This document shows, one piece after another, positions 8,277 to 15,012 of a DNA stretch of 54,485 nt. The notes beneath the pieces are model-generated. The model made no database searches. It saw only the letters and a list, made by a program, of their open reading frames with translations, and had not been told where the DNA came from. Where the stretch lies: positions 1-54,485 of the forward strand of contig JACPCU010000022.1 of the NCBI GenBank assembly GCA_016184315.1, written 5' to 3'. A program made the translations under genes and the position numbers. Numbering within the stretch: position 1 is the first letter of the stretch; each line of letters starts with the position of its first letter. This DNA comes from Nitrososphaerota archaeon (GTDB lineage: Archaea > Thermoproteota > Nitrososphaeria > Nitrososphaerales > JACQRY01).

Positions 8277-8480
8277 TTGCCAGTCAAGACAACAGTAACC
8301 CTAAATGAAGAGGTTTACGAGTACCTCATCAAGAAATACGGAAGACGAAGAATCTCAAAAACAGTGAACCAAGCACTCATCAAGCAGTTCTTCAAACCGT
8401 CGAAGACGATGTTCGGCGTCGACTCATGGCTGACCACAAAGGACCTCAGAGACGAGAAAGAGATTCATGAAACTTCTTGA
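8277..8480 (+). CDS. vapB: VapB-type ribbon-helix-helix antitoxin
   Basis: A 67-residue protein beginning at TTG 8277. The N-terminal TTVTLNEEVYEYLIKKYG followed by ISKTVNQALIKQF is a ribbon-helix-helix DNA-binding fold; the C-terminal tail would wrap the toxin. It overlaps the next gene, a PIN toxin, by 14 bases, the usual arrangement of a VapBC module with translational coupling. The upstream sequence has an AT-rich TATA-like box (aaataaatac, about 8235) and the palindrome TACATGTA at 8244-8251, a possible autoregulatory operator. Confidence 0.8.
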   Translation: MPVKTTVTLNEEVYEYLIKKYGRRRISKTVNQALIKQFFKPSKTMFGVDSWLTTKDLRDEKEIHETS

Positions 8481-8829
8481 CTCTTTCGCATGGATAGAGT
8501 ATTTCACCGGTTCAGAAAGGGGCACAAAAATAAAAGACCACATTGAAGGCACAGAACCATTGTACACATCGTCAATATGCCTGACGGAAATCAAAGCAAG
8601 GTATCAAAGAGACAAGAAAGACCCTACCACACGCCTAGAATTTATTATCGAAAGGAGCTTCATCCTAAACTTAGACACAGAAACCGCCCTGCTAGCGGCA
8701 GATATCAAACAGAAATACGGGCTACACACAGTAGACGCCATCATCTACGCAACTGCCCAGCGAAGAGACCTCGTCGTGGTTACAGGCGACCAACACTTCA
8801 AAGGCCTTCCTGGCGTCGAAATGATCTAG
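8467..8829 (+). CDS. vapC: VapC-type PIN-domain ribonuclease toxin
   Basis: A 120-residue complete PIN domain. Acidic active-site positions are all present: Asp5 in KLLDSFAWIEY, Glu41 in CLTEIKARY, Asp88 in HTVDAIIYATA and Asp106 in VTGDQHFKGL. PIN toxins are Mg-dependent ribonucleases that cut tRNA or rRNA and are held inactive by their VapB partner, encoded just upstream with a 14-base overlap. Length is normal for the family, and this is the module in the island that looks most clearly functional on the plus strand. Confidence 0.85.
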   Translation: MKLLDSFAWIEYFTGSERGTKIKDHIEGTEPLYTSSICLTEIKARYQRDKKDPTTRLEFIIERSFILNLDTETALLAADIKQKYGLHTVDAIIYATAQRRDLVVVTGDQHFKGLPGVEMI

Positions 8830-8875
8830 GAAAAATGGTCCCACAAGCGTAACAGCCCCAGCATACGAACATTAG

Positions 8876-8971
8876 TCAAAGAGAACTAGTGTCAATGTGC
8901 GACAACTCAGGCACGCGATCATAAGCCTTGTCGAACGAAATGACTTTCCTGTCAAGATCCAACGCCGTCAC
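8876..8971 (-). pseudogene. Remnant of a PIN-domain toxin (C-terminal part)
   Basis: A minus-strand fragment reads VTALDLDRKVISFDKAYDRV and ends in DTSSL before a stop. This is the typical last third of a VapC PIN domain, with the last acidic residue in SFDKAYD. Directly upstream the frame is closed by a stop, and I cannot find the N-terminal half in a neighbouring frame. The piece is therefore a decayed toxin gene. It was too short to appear as an obvious gene. Confidence 0.5.
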
Positions 8972-9091
8972 AGCCTAATGCGAATCAAAGAATGACTTAC
9001 CCTCTAATCAACTCTACACTTAGACAAAGCTTTGGCGTCTAGTCCCCTATAACCATCACCCATAGCAAACTAGAAACATGCTGATTGCCGT

Positions 9092-9500
9092 TTATCCTAG
9101 CCACGTCCTTTGGATTTCCCTGACTTTGTCTAATCCCTTGTCTTCGGAAGCTATCTTGACTATTCTGTTCAGGTTCATTGCGGCGATGTGTAGGGCGTCA
9201 GAAGGCTTGACATTGTAGTCCTTCAAAACACTTGTTGCTTCCTGATACTCTTCTGCGCGCAGCGGTAGGACCTCAACGTACGGGAGGATGGCAGACATAG
9301 TGAAGTCTACGGTTAACTCATAGGGGGCATTATGCTTCTTCTTAGAAATGTATAACAGTTCATCTAGAACCAGGGGATCAACATAGGCTCTGCTATTTGA
9401 AAGTAGGTCGAGGTAGAATTCTTCGTAGCGCCTTCTTTCTCCAAAGGGTCTTTACGGTGTTAAGGTAGATGAGGAGGTTCGCGTCAACAAAGGTCTTCAC
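9092..9500 (-). pseudogene. VapC PIN-domain toxin broken by a frameshift
   Basis: The reading begins at GTG 9498-9500, overlapping the stop of the AbrB antitoxin (GTGA). The first frame gives VKTFVDANLLIYLNTVKTL, the start of a PIN domain with the first catalytic Asp, then runs out of phase near 9440. A second frame continues with ERRRYEEFYLDLLSN, VDPLVLDELLYISKK and, to the stop at 9092, the end with KPSDALHIAAMNLN and ASEDKGLDKV. Together these make one full PIN toxin of about 135 residues. One small indel around 9438-9450 explains the break. The downstream piece alone (68 residues from 9298) lacks the catalytic N-terminus. Confidence 0.7.
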
Positions 9501-9763
9501 GCTTCGAATTCCTCTTCCAAATAGGCTTCTGCAGGTTCTCTGGGCTTAGGCTCTTTTAGATTAGGTAAGGCCGTTATTCTCTCTAAGTGTTTTCTGAGGG
9601 CAGAGGCAAGGTTTTCCCTATCTATCTTTCTGAGTGGTCTAAGAAGTATGCCATCGTTTATTTCTACGGTGACTTGACTGTCCTCTTCTATGCCTACTGC
9701 ATCTCTGACGGCCTTAGGGAGTATGATGTGCCCCTTTTTGCCTACCTTCAACCTGAGACTCAA
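9497..9763 (-). CDS. vapB: AbrB/SpoVT-type antitoxin (VapB) of the frameshifted toxin
   Basis: An 88-residue protein with the AbrB swapped-hairpin pattern KVGKKGHIILPKAVRDAVGI and QVTVEINDGILLRPL in residues 6-45, then a charged helical tail (about 46-88) that would neutralise the toxin. It starts at TTG 9761-9763 with GGTGA seven bases upstream, and its stop overlaps the GTG of the PIN gene. Since that toxin is broken, this antitoxin may now be kept without a partner or be decaying. Confidence 0.75.
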   Translation of the reverse strand: MSLRLKVGKKGHIILPKAVRDAVGIEEDSQVTVEINDGILLRPLRKIDRENLASALRKHLERITALPNLKEPKPREPAEAYLEEEFEA

Positions 9764-9838
9764 ACTTGGTTCACCTAAGGTGAAACTGAGATCTAAGGCT
9801 CACTGGCAGACTCCCCCCATAACGACACCGCCAACAAG

Positions 9839-9858
9839 CCAGCAAAATACCCAAATAG
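9839..9858 (+). repeat. 20-bp direct repeat, copy 2
   Basis: Exact second copy of the word at 7448-7467. The surrounding 9780-9930 stretch has no gene and holds further AAAGCC words and a small inverted repeat (tagaagccttcta near 9919). Confidence 0.7.
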
Positions 9859-9959
9859 CGACTCTAAAGCCAATTTATCGGATTCAAAGCCTTATTTTTG
9901 AGCCTGGAACACGGCACTAGAAGCCTTCTAGCTTCTATGTATGTTAGTCCATATTCTCT

Positions 9960-10082
9960 TTATTTCTTGGCTGTGTCGGGTTCCCTATCTTCATAGAAGA
10001 TCCTGAGCATCATGCTCAGTTTTGTTGCATCTACGTGCAGGGCATCGTATGTTTCCAGCAAGCCTCCGAACCAACGGCACAT
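9960..10082 (-). pseudogene. Short conserved-looking fragment of unknown gene
   Basis: A 40-residue minus-strand frame from ATG 10080-10082 reads like a protein C-terminus (RWFGGLLETYDALHVDATKL, then MMLRIFYEDREP). The composition is protein-like, but I recognise no family and nothing upstream continues it. It may be a tiny gene or, more likely in this region, a leftover of a decayed gene. Confidence 0.25.
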
Positions 10083-10206
10083 AGTTACTTTTCCTCAAAA
10101 CTAAGTTAGGCGTATTGCACGCCAAGATGACCGCCAGTATTGACAGGATGTTGGCTATGCGTATGCATGCATCTATGTTTAACCGATTTGTCCAGAGATA
10201 ATAATG

Positions 10207-10635
10207 CTACTTTTTCACAATGTCATCATAACTCATCACCCTCACTCCATAAACTTGCTTTATGAGAGTCCGTTTGGCAAGTATCCTAGAATCCTCAGTG
10301 ACCAAGTCCTCCTTCAAGCTTACTGCCGTGGCCAGAATGACGCAGTCTATGTAATCGGAGATGATCCTACGGAGCTCAAAACTCGCCTCCAGCACTTCCG
10401 GATTATAGAAGGGTTCGACTTTGAGGGCCTTAAGGATAGTATCCGCGGCTTCGGCTACATGCTTTGCTGGTACGGTAAGTCTGACTGCATTAGCTTGAAG
10501 CTCAAAGAGTGAAATTAGGCTTACGGTTACATCGTCCAAATTCAGAGCGGCGTTACCGTCTACTGAAGCCTTCAACAGATCCTTATCTACACTAATTCTC
10601 GCAAGTGGGAGTATATACGTTGTGTCTATGATCAT
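10207..10635 (-). CDS. vapC: VapC-type PIN-domain toxin
   Basis: A 142-residue PIN protein. The first acidic residue is in MIIDTTYILPLA, the conserved Glu in LISLFELQANA, the third in DYIDCVILATAVSL and the last in VTEDSRILAKRT. It starts at ATG 10633-10635, overlapping the antitoxin stop by four bases (ATGA), as expected for a translationally coupled VapBC pair. Predicted function is RNA cleavage when not bound by its antitoxin. The sequence diverges from the other PIN proteins in the window, so it is not a recent duplicate. Confidence 0.8.
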   Translation of the reverse strand: MIIDTTYILPLARISVDKDLLKASVDGNAALNLDDVTVSLISLFELQANAVRLTVPAKHVAEAADTILKALKVEPFYNPEVLEASFELRRIISDYIDCVILATAVSLKEDLVTEDSRILAKRTLIKQVYGVRVMSYDDIVKK

Positions 10636-10871
10636 TCTTCGAACCTTTTGGAGAGCTCTTTCCGGAACTCCTCGAACTCCTCAGATGTTGTTTTCGCGAT
10701 CTTCTTCAAGTGTATAAGCCGAATTATGTCACCCTTATCTTTCATGGCTTTACGTAGAATCTCATTTAAGACTCTGGACATCGCCTTGGTCGTACCATAC
10801 TTCTTTAGACTTTCCTCAGCGAGCCTGCCGTAGATGCTGTCATCAAGCAGGACTGTAGTCTTTTTTGTCAT
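10632..10871 (-). CDS. vapB: VapB-type ribbon-helix-helix antitoxin
   Basis: A 79-residue protein. TKKTTVLLDDSIYGRLAEE gives the DNA-contacting strand and first helix, KAMSRVLNEILRKAM the second helix, and the charged tail ending EEFRKELSKRFEE is the usual toxin-binding region. The four-base overlap with the following PIN gene ties the two together. A TATA-like stretch (ATTTAAC on the minus strand, about 10886-10892) lies just before the gene. Confidence 0.75.
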   Translation of the reverse strand: MTKKTTVLLDDSIYGRLAEESLKKYGTTKAMSRVLNEILRKAMKDKGDIIRLIHLKKIAKTTSEEFEEFRKELSKRFEE

Positions 10872-11319
10872 ATAACAATCTGGATGGTTAAATGCTTATG
10901 TGTCTTACCATGACGCAAAGAACCCGAACAGGTCTTGTTGGCAACATCGGTCTAACCGAAAACCAGACCTGGCAACTATCAGAAACTGGCAGAACTGTAA
11001 CCCTGCCAGCCAAATCCAAAGCCGAAAAACCGCGCGACGCGGGTGGAAATCTGCCTCTACCTCTTGTACATCTTCCCAAACCGATCATTGACAGCCACAT
11101 CCAACTCTAGTTACTCAGGAGCACGCTAACCTTTCTTAGCAATGTTAATCCCCTCAACCGAATATAGAGGATACGGGCTGAAAAGAAGATCCCAGTGGAC
11201 AAACAACAACGCGGTATCTAGCCATAAGACTTAGCAAGAGAGTTAAGAAAACAAATATAGGGAGATAATCAATAAACATAACTCTACGTATGCTTGACCA
11301 GAAGGAAAGGCGCAAATAA
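10872..11319. other. Gene-poor stretch in the toxin-antitoxin island
   Basis: One plus-strand frame of 72 codons (10892-11110) is open, but it is rich in Thr, Pro and Leu without a recognisable fold and has no ribosome site, so I do not call it. The right end (11240-11310) is AT-rich and probably holds the promoter of the acylphosphatase gene. Confidence 0.35.
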
Positions 11320-12018
11320 ATGGCTGAAGTCGTAAGAGCAATAGTTCATTACGACGGGGATGTTCAAGGAGTAGGCTTCAGATACTATGCTAGAAGGACT
11401 GCTAGACGCCTCAGACTAGTCGGCTCCGTCAAGAACCTAGAAGATGGAAGAGTCGAAACGATTTGCGAAGGACCCAGAGATAAAGTGGAAGAATTCATCA
11501 ATCTAATGAAGCAGGCCCCAGCTCCCATCCACGTAGATGAAGCGGACACAAGATACACAAGTCCCACAGGAGAATTCAGGAGATTCAACATTCTCCTAGG
11601 AGACGTGAAACAAGAAATAGCTGAAGGCTTTGGAACAGGTTCGGCGTACTTCGAAATAATGTTCCAGAAGCAGGACTTGTCGCTTTCCAAGCAAGACCAA
11701 TCACTTTCAAAACAAGACCAAATGCTTTCCAAGCAAGACCAATCACTTTCAAAACAAGACCAAATGCTTTCCAAGCAAGATGCTTTCCAAGCAAGACCAA
11801 ATGATAGCCAAACAGGATCAAATGATACAAAGGCAAGACGCTACAACAAAAGAGATCAGGAACCTGAGGAAAGACCTCAAATCAATACTAGACGAACGGT
11901 TTTCCAGAATGGAAAAGGACATAGCCGAGATAAAGTCCAGGGTAGGTCTGACTTAGCATCTCCCAAGCCAGAGAGACCAAGTCCGTTCCAACTCCGTCAA
12001 AATGATCGCACTGGCTAA
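11320..12018 (+). CDS. Acylphosphatase with a C-terminal tandem-repeat coiled coil (frameshifted in the repeat)
   Basis: Residues 1-92 are a complete acylphosphatase: the phosphate loop with catalytic Arg (VQGVGFRYYARR) and the catalytic Asn (VKNLEDGRVE) are present; the enzyme hydrolyses acyl-phosphates. From residue about 120 the protein carries heptads of the type SKQDQSL/SKQDQML, encoded by 21-base units that alternate (11686-11769). Unit five lacks 5 bases (ccaaa), which shifts the frame, so the annotated end (233 codons) is read out of phase and is low-complexity. The original C-terminus lies in another frame (11780-11956) and makes a good coiled coil. The acylphosphatase part should still be functional. 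Confidence 0.7.
   Translation: MAEVVRAIVHYDGDVQGVGFRYYARRTARRLRLVGSVKNLEDGRVETICEGPRDKVEEFINLMKQAPAPIHVDEADTRYTSPTGEFRRFNILLGDVKQEIAEGFGTGSAYFEIMFQKQDLSLSKQDQSLSKQDQMLSKQDQSLSKQDQMLSKQDAFQARPNDSQTGSNDTKARRYNKRDQEPEERPQINTRRTVFQNGKGHSRDKVQGRSDLASPKPERPSPFQLRQNDRTG
11686..11769 (+). repeat. Two exact 42-bp tandem repeats (four 21-bp units) in coding sequence
   Basis: Units at 11686, 11707, 11728 and 11749. Units 1 and 3 are identical, as are units 2 and 4, so the array is a 42-base word repeated twice, with a partial, damaged fifth unit following. Each unit encodes one coiled-coil heptad (SKQDQSL or SKQDQML). Exact repeats of this kind change length by slippage. Confidence 0.85.
11780..11956 (+). 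other. Out-of-frame original C-terminus of the acylphosphatase coiled coil
   Basis: In this frame the heptads continue as MLSKQDQMIAKQDQMIQRQD, then EIRNLRKDLKSILDERFSRM and a clean end IKSRVGLT with TAG at 11954-11956. This is more protein-like than the in-frame tail to 12018 and shows that the acylphosphatase gene suffered a 5-base loss in its repeat. It could also be expressed if slippage restores the frame. Confidence 0.65.
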
Positions 12019-12189
12019 GCTTATCCTTTTGTATAGTGCAAGCGGGAAATCCCCTTTTATTGAACAGAGTTCTCTTGACGCTGCTTCTCTCATCCCATAG
12101 ATGTCTTAGGAAAACCTTGGAAAGACTTTGCCTGCATCCACCCAGATAATATGACTCGGTAATGTGGTCAAGCCTAATCAACAGTAGAG

Positions 12190-12585
12190 CTACAGATACA
12201 GCACATCAACACCCAGCTTCCGAGACACTTCAGCCTGATTCTTGTCAGAAGTCACCAACTTAACACCCAATCTCAATGCCAACTGAACGAAAAGAGCATC
12301 ATAAATAGGCATACTGAATCTAGCAGAAATCTCAAACGATTTAACGTACAAGTCTTCTTGACCAATCATCTTGAACGGCTTAAGCCTAACGAAATCGGAA
12401 TAGGCAGACAATGCGACATCAGCCGACAAATCGCGCCTAACCACCCTCTTCCACAGACTGTTCCCAACCTCCTTCACAGCCAAATCCAAGGTCACACACC
12501 CATCACCCAGAATATCCCTCACCCGAGTCCAGTTCTCCTCACGATTCACATACTTCGCTAGGCTTGAAGAGTCAATGACTTTCAC
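12190..12585 (-). CDS. vapC: VapC-type PIN-domain toxin
   Basis: A 131-residue PIN protein. Acidic positions appear in KVIDSSSLAKYV, LAVKEVGNSLW, IYDALFVQLAL and VTSDKNQAEV, which is the complete set for catalysis. The C-terminal LGVDVLYL is typical for this subfamily. It overlaps its upstream antitoxin by 14 bases. Predicted to be an RNA-cutting toxin. It forms the right border of the toxin-antitoxin island; the next gene to the right is an ABC transporter ATPase. Confidence 0.8.
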   Translation of the reverse strand: MKVIDSSSLAKYVNREENWTRVRDILGDGCVTLDLAVKEVGNSLWKRVVRRDLSADVALSAYSDFVRLKPFKMIGQEDLYVKSFEISARFSMPIYDALFVQLALRLGVKLVTSDKNQAEVSRKLGVDVLYL

Positions 12586-12793
12586 GATCTTCTCTCACAC
12601 TCTCGGCTGAAAAGCCCCGAGGAGCAGGTGGAACCTTACTCAAACTTTTATCCAATTCTTCAAGGCGCTCATTTAGCTCCACCTTCCAAGCCAACCCTTC
12701 TAGAAGACCCCTTACCTCCTTAGCCACATCCACACCAGCCTTCTCCAAAGTCTCCTTAACCTTCTTGTCTACTCTAACACTCACCACAGACAT
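12572..12793 (-). CDS. vapB: VapB-type antitoxin
   Basis: A 73-residue protein. SVVSVRVDKKVKETLEKAGV at the N-terminus is a ribbon-helix-helix-like strand and helix, followed by a charged helix (ELNERLEELDKSLSKV) and a Pro-rich tail that would bind the toxin. This pattern (VSVRVDKKVKE) is common for archaeal VapB partners. The 14-base overlap with the PIN gene supports coupling. Confidence 0.7.
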   Translation of the reverse strand: MSVVSVRVDKKVKETLEKAGVDVAKEVRGLLEGLAWKVELNERLEELDKSLSKVPPAPRGFSAESVREDRESH

Positions 12794-12992
12794 AGATTAT
12801 TCAACAGCAAACCATCTAATAAACAATCTGTAAACATCAACGTAAACAGTTTCAGATGTAAGCTGCACTCACAAAAAGAAGCCAAAGATCGTCTCAGTAC
12901 ATCTTCATGACATAAAACTAGGAACAGTCGACAAGGGATCTGCCTCTCAGTATGCTTCACTCCTCCTCCGAAGACACACCAGAACTCTACAG

Positions 12993-13703
12993 CTACAGAC
13001 TGAAGACAGGACCCTTCGCAGACAGATTCACAACCCTACCCGCCAAACCCAAAGCCCGCTTATCATGAGAAGCAATAACCACAGTCCTTTTTCTAACAAC
13101 ATTCTCACTCCTAATAGTAGCAACAACAACATCCTTCAACAAGCCGTCCAAAGCCTCCGTAGGCTCATCCAACAGTAACACCGCAGGCTCAGACACCAGA
13201 GCCCGCGCAAAAGCCACCAACTGCCTCTCCCCCACACTCAACCTTGAAACAACAGTGCCATCATAACCCTCAAGCCCAAACCGTTTAAGCACAGTTCTAA
13301 CCCTATCAAGAAGCGCGTCCCTCGCCACACCGTCAAAATACATGGGAAACGCAACATTCTCCGCAACCGAAAAGTCAGCCAGAAGATCCTGAACCTGCGG
13401 AACCATGCTGATACGCCCAAGACGCCACCTACTAACGTCACGGCTACTCATGGCGCTGACGGACTCCCCGAGTACAGCTACCTCTCCATAGTCAGGTCTC
13501 GTCACACCGAACATAATATTGAGCAAAGTGCTCTTACCGCTGCCCACAGGACCCGTTATCGCCACGAACTCGCCTTCATGTATCGCCAAGGAAAAGTTCG
13601 AGAAGACAACCTGCTCCCCATTAACATAATATGTCTTAGAGACATTGTCCAACCTAAGAACACAAGAACGGCCCGAAGCCTTTGTCGAGATCAGCCTCTC
13701 CAC
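12993..13703 (-). CDS. ABC transporter ATP-binding protein (FtsE/LolD/MacB-like class)
   Basis: A 236-residue ATPase: Walker A GPVGSGKSTLLNIM (about 50-63), Q-loop MVPQVQDLL, signature RLSVGERQLVAFARAL, Walker B AVLLLDEPTEALD and switch His in VIASHDKRA. The signature is SVGER rather than the usual SGGQ. Class resembles the FtsE/LolD/MacB branch, whose members work on membrane complexes rather than import. It overlaps the upstream small membrane protein by 13 bases, so they are co-translated, and cdvA lies upstream on the same strand. Substrate is unknown. Confidence 0.85.
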   Translation of the reverse strand: MERLISTKASGRSCVLRLDNVSKTYYVNGEQVVFSNFSLAIHEGEFVAITGPVGSGKSTLLNIMFGVTRPDYGEVAVLGESVSAMSSRDVSRWRLGRISMVPQVQDLLADFSVAENVAFPMYFDGVARDALLDRVRTVLKRFGLEGYDGTVVSRLSVGERQLVAFARALVSEPAVLLLDEPTEALDGLLKDVVVATIRSENVVRKRTVVIASHDKRALGLAGRVVNLSAKGPVFSL

Positions 13704-14176
13704 TCAGCCACAACCCCCGCAACCAAACCCAATACCGAACCAGCCAAGCCGCCTGCAAACCCAAAGACAATGAGGAAAAACGGATCAGCATTGACGCCTT
13801 CAACAAACAAAACCTTCGACGAAAAAAGAAAAAGACCAACGATAGCACCAAAAATCCCTCCGACGGAGAAGGGTACAGCAGCCCACTTCACCAAGTAGAG
13901 CGCGATCCGTCCCCTTTCTGCTCTAACAGACCTAAGCAGCCTAACAGACTCCTCACGGCTCCGCAACCAGTCCACCGTAAGCAAACCGAAAGAAACGAAA
14001 GAAACCGCAGGCAAGAAGGTTACTACCAACAACCTTCCAAGAGGACTAGCAGCTGCAAACAGCAAAGTCCCGCTAGAACTTAAAGCAAACATAAGCAAAG
14101 CTGAAAAAGCCATTCTGACCCTGCTAAACCTAAGAGTCTTACAAACAAGCTCGAAGGGAGAGGCCATCACGGCCAC
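13691..14176 (-). CDS. Small membrane protein, putative partner of the ABC ATPase
   Basis: A 161-residue protein with four predicted membrane helices (about 20-42, 46-68, 92-118, 130-157) and a positively charged cytoplasmic loop (RSREESVRLLRSVRAERGR) that could couple to the ATPase. It does not match FtsX or MacB by any motif I can see. Start is GTG 14174-14176 or ATG 14165-14167; a GAGGTGA ribosome site fits both. The 13-base overlap with the ATPase gene supports a two-part transporter. A further hydrophobic reading frame overlaps its start (see findings). Confidence 0.6.
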   Translation of the reverse strand: MAVMASPFELVCKTLRFSRVRMAFSALLMFALSSSGTLLFAAASPLGRLLVVTFLPAVSFVSFGLLTVDWLRSREESVRLLRSVRAERGRIALYLVKWAAVPFSVGGIFGAIVGLFLFSSKVLFVEGVNADPFFLIVFGFAGGLAGSVLGLVAGVVAEWRG

Positions 14177-14252
14177 AATTCACCTCGAGGGTAAACCACA
14201 ACCCCGAGCACAAAGAAACAAGCAGCGAAAGGCAGGAAGAGAGCGGAGGCAC

Positions 14253-14897
14253 CTATGGAACGGCAGTCTGCTGCTGCACTGCCGGAGCATAAGTCCCGTC
14301 CTGCCCAGATGTCTCTGAAGACAGTAGCTTCAATGCGTTCTTCAAGTCCGCTTGTTCCCGATCATCTTGGCCAAGAATCTCAACCACATTGTTCTTAGAA
14401 GCATCGTAGGCTGCGTCATCGATCTCTCCACTCCTGTGCTGCACCATGATCCCAGCTACGAATCTCTCCAACGCTGCCCGCCTCTTAGTCAGATCCGCAC
14501 TTCTCTTCTCCAAAGCCTCCTTCATAGAGCTGTGCGACGACTGGAGCTTAGAAGAATCCTCATCCAGCTGAGACTTCATAGACTCGTAGACATGCTGGGG
14601 GATCTCACCTTCAGCCCTCAGCTCTTCAAGAGCCTGAGCCCTCTTAGCCACAGTGCCTTTAATACGGGAAAGCTTCTCCACATCGCTCCTCCATCGGGGC
14701 ACCAAGACCATGGAATCATTGTCAATGATTATCTGCTCAGCAGAATACTCGGTGAACGCGCCGCCATGTTCTATCCCTATGGTTCTCAATGCGCCTGTAG
14801 CGTCAACAGTGTAACCCAGCACCGAACCGGCTGGTCTACCGTAAATGTCCTTAACACTTCTGCTGACCACTCTCTGCAAAACCTGTTCACGAATCAT
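14253..14897 (-). CDS. cdvA: CdvA-like cell division protein
   Basis: A 214-residue protein with an N-terminal PRC-barrel-like domain (about 10-70: VSRSVKDIYGRPAGSVLGY, then VLVPRWR) and a long coiled coil (about 72-200) with a Gln-rich tail. This arrangement, including the KDIYG motif and the PKWR/PRWR-type motif before the coiled coil, is that of archaeal CdvA, which forms filaments at mid-cell and recruits the ESCRT-III-like CdvB. No CdvB or CdvC (Vps4) gene is in this window. It is followed on the same strand, 76 bases later, by the membrane protein and ABC ATPase. I am confident of the domain layout, less of strict orthology. Confidence 0.75.
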   Translation of the reverse strand: MIREQVLQRVVSRSVKDIYGRPAGSVLGYTVDATGALRTIGIEHGGAFTEYSAEQIIIDNDSMVLVPRWRSDVEKLSRIKGTVAKRAQALEELRAEGEIPQHVYESMKSQLDEDSSKLQSSHSSMKEALEKRSADLTKRRAALERFVAGIMVQHRSGEIDDAAYDASKNNVVEILGQDDREQADLKNALKLLSSETSGQDGTYAPAVQQQTAVP

Positions 14898-15012
14898 CTA
14901 GGGCACTACTCAACAGATGCATCAAGTGAAAGTTATCTGGATAAGTCGAAAGGCTTACTCCAAGAAGCTAAAAAGATTTGCCCGTTCAGCTTACTCAGGC
15001 GACGTAGACAGA

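Noticed and set aside
8244-9858. Possible CRISPR array from recurring short words in the island
   Set aside because: The words are not regularly spaced, are too short and no cas genes are present.
10892-11110. 72-codon plus-strand frame between the VapBC module and the acylphosphatase
   Set aside because: No ribosome site, no recognisable domain and a Thr/Pro/Leu composition not typical of the neighbouring genes; left as uncalled.
11888-12181. Minus-strand frame opposite the acylphosphatase tail
   Set aside because: Shadow of the coiled-coil frame and of non-coding sequence; no start signal or family match.
13578-14083. Plus-strand frames opposite the ABC ATPase and membrane protein
   Set aside because: They are Lys/Pro/Thr/Ser-rich antisense frames with no fold.
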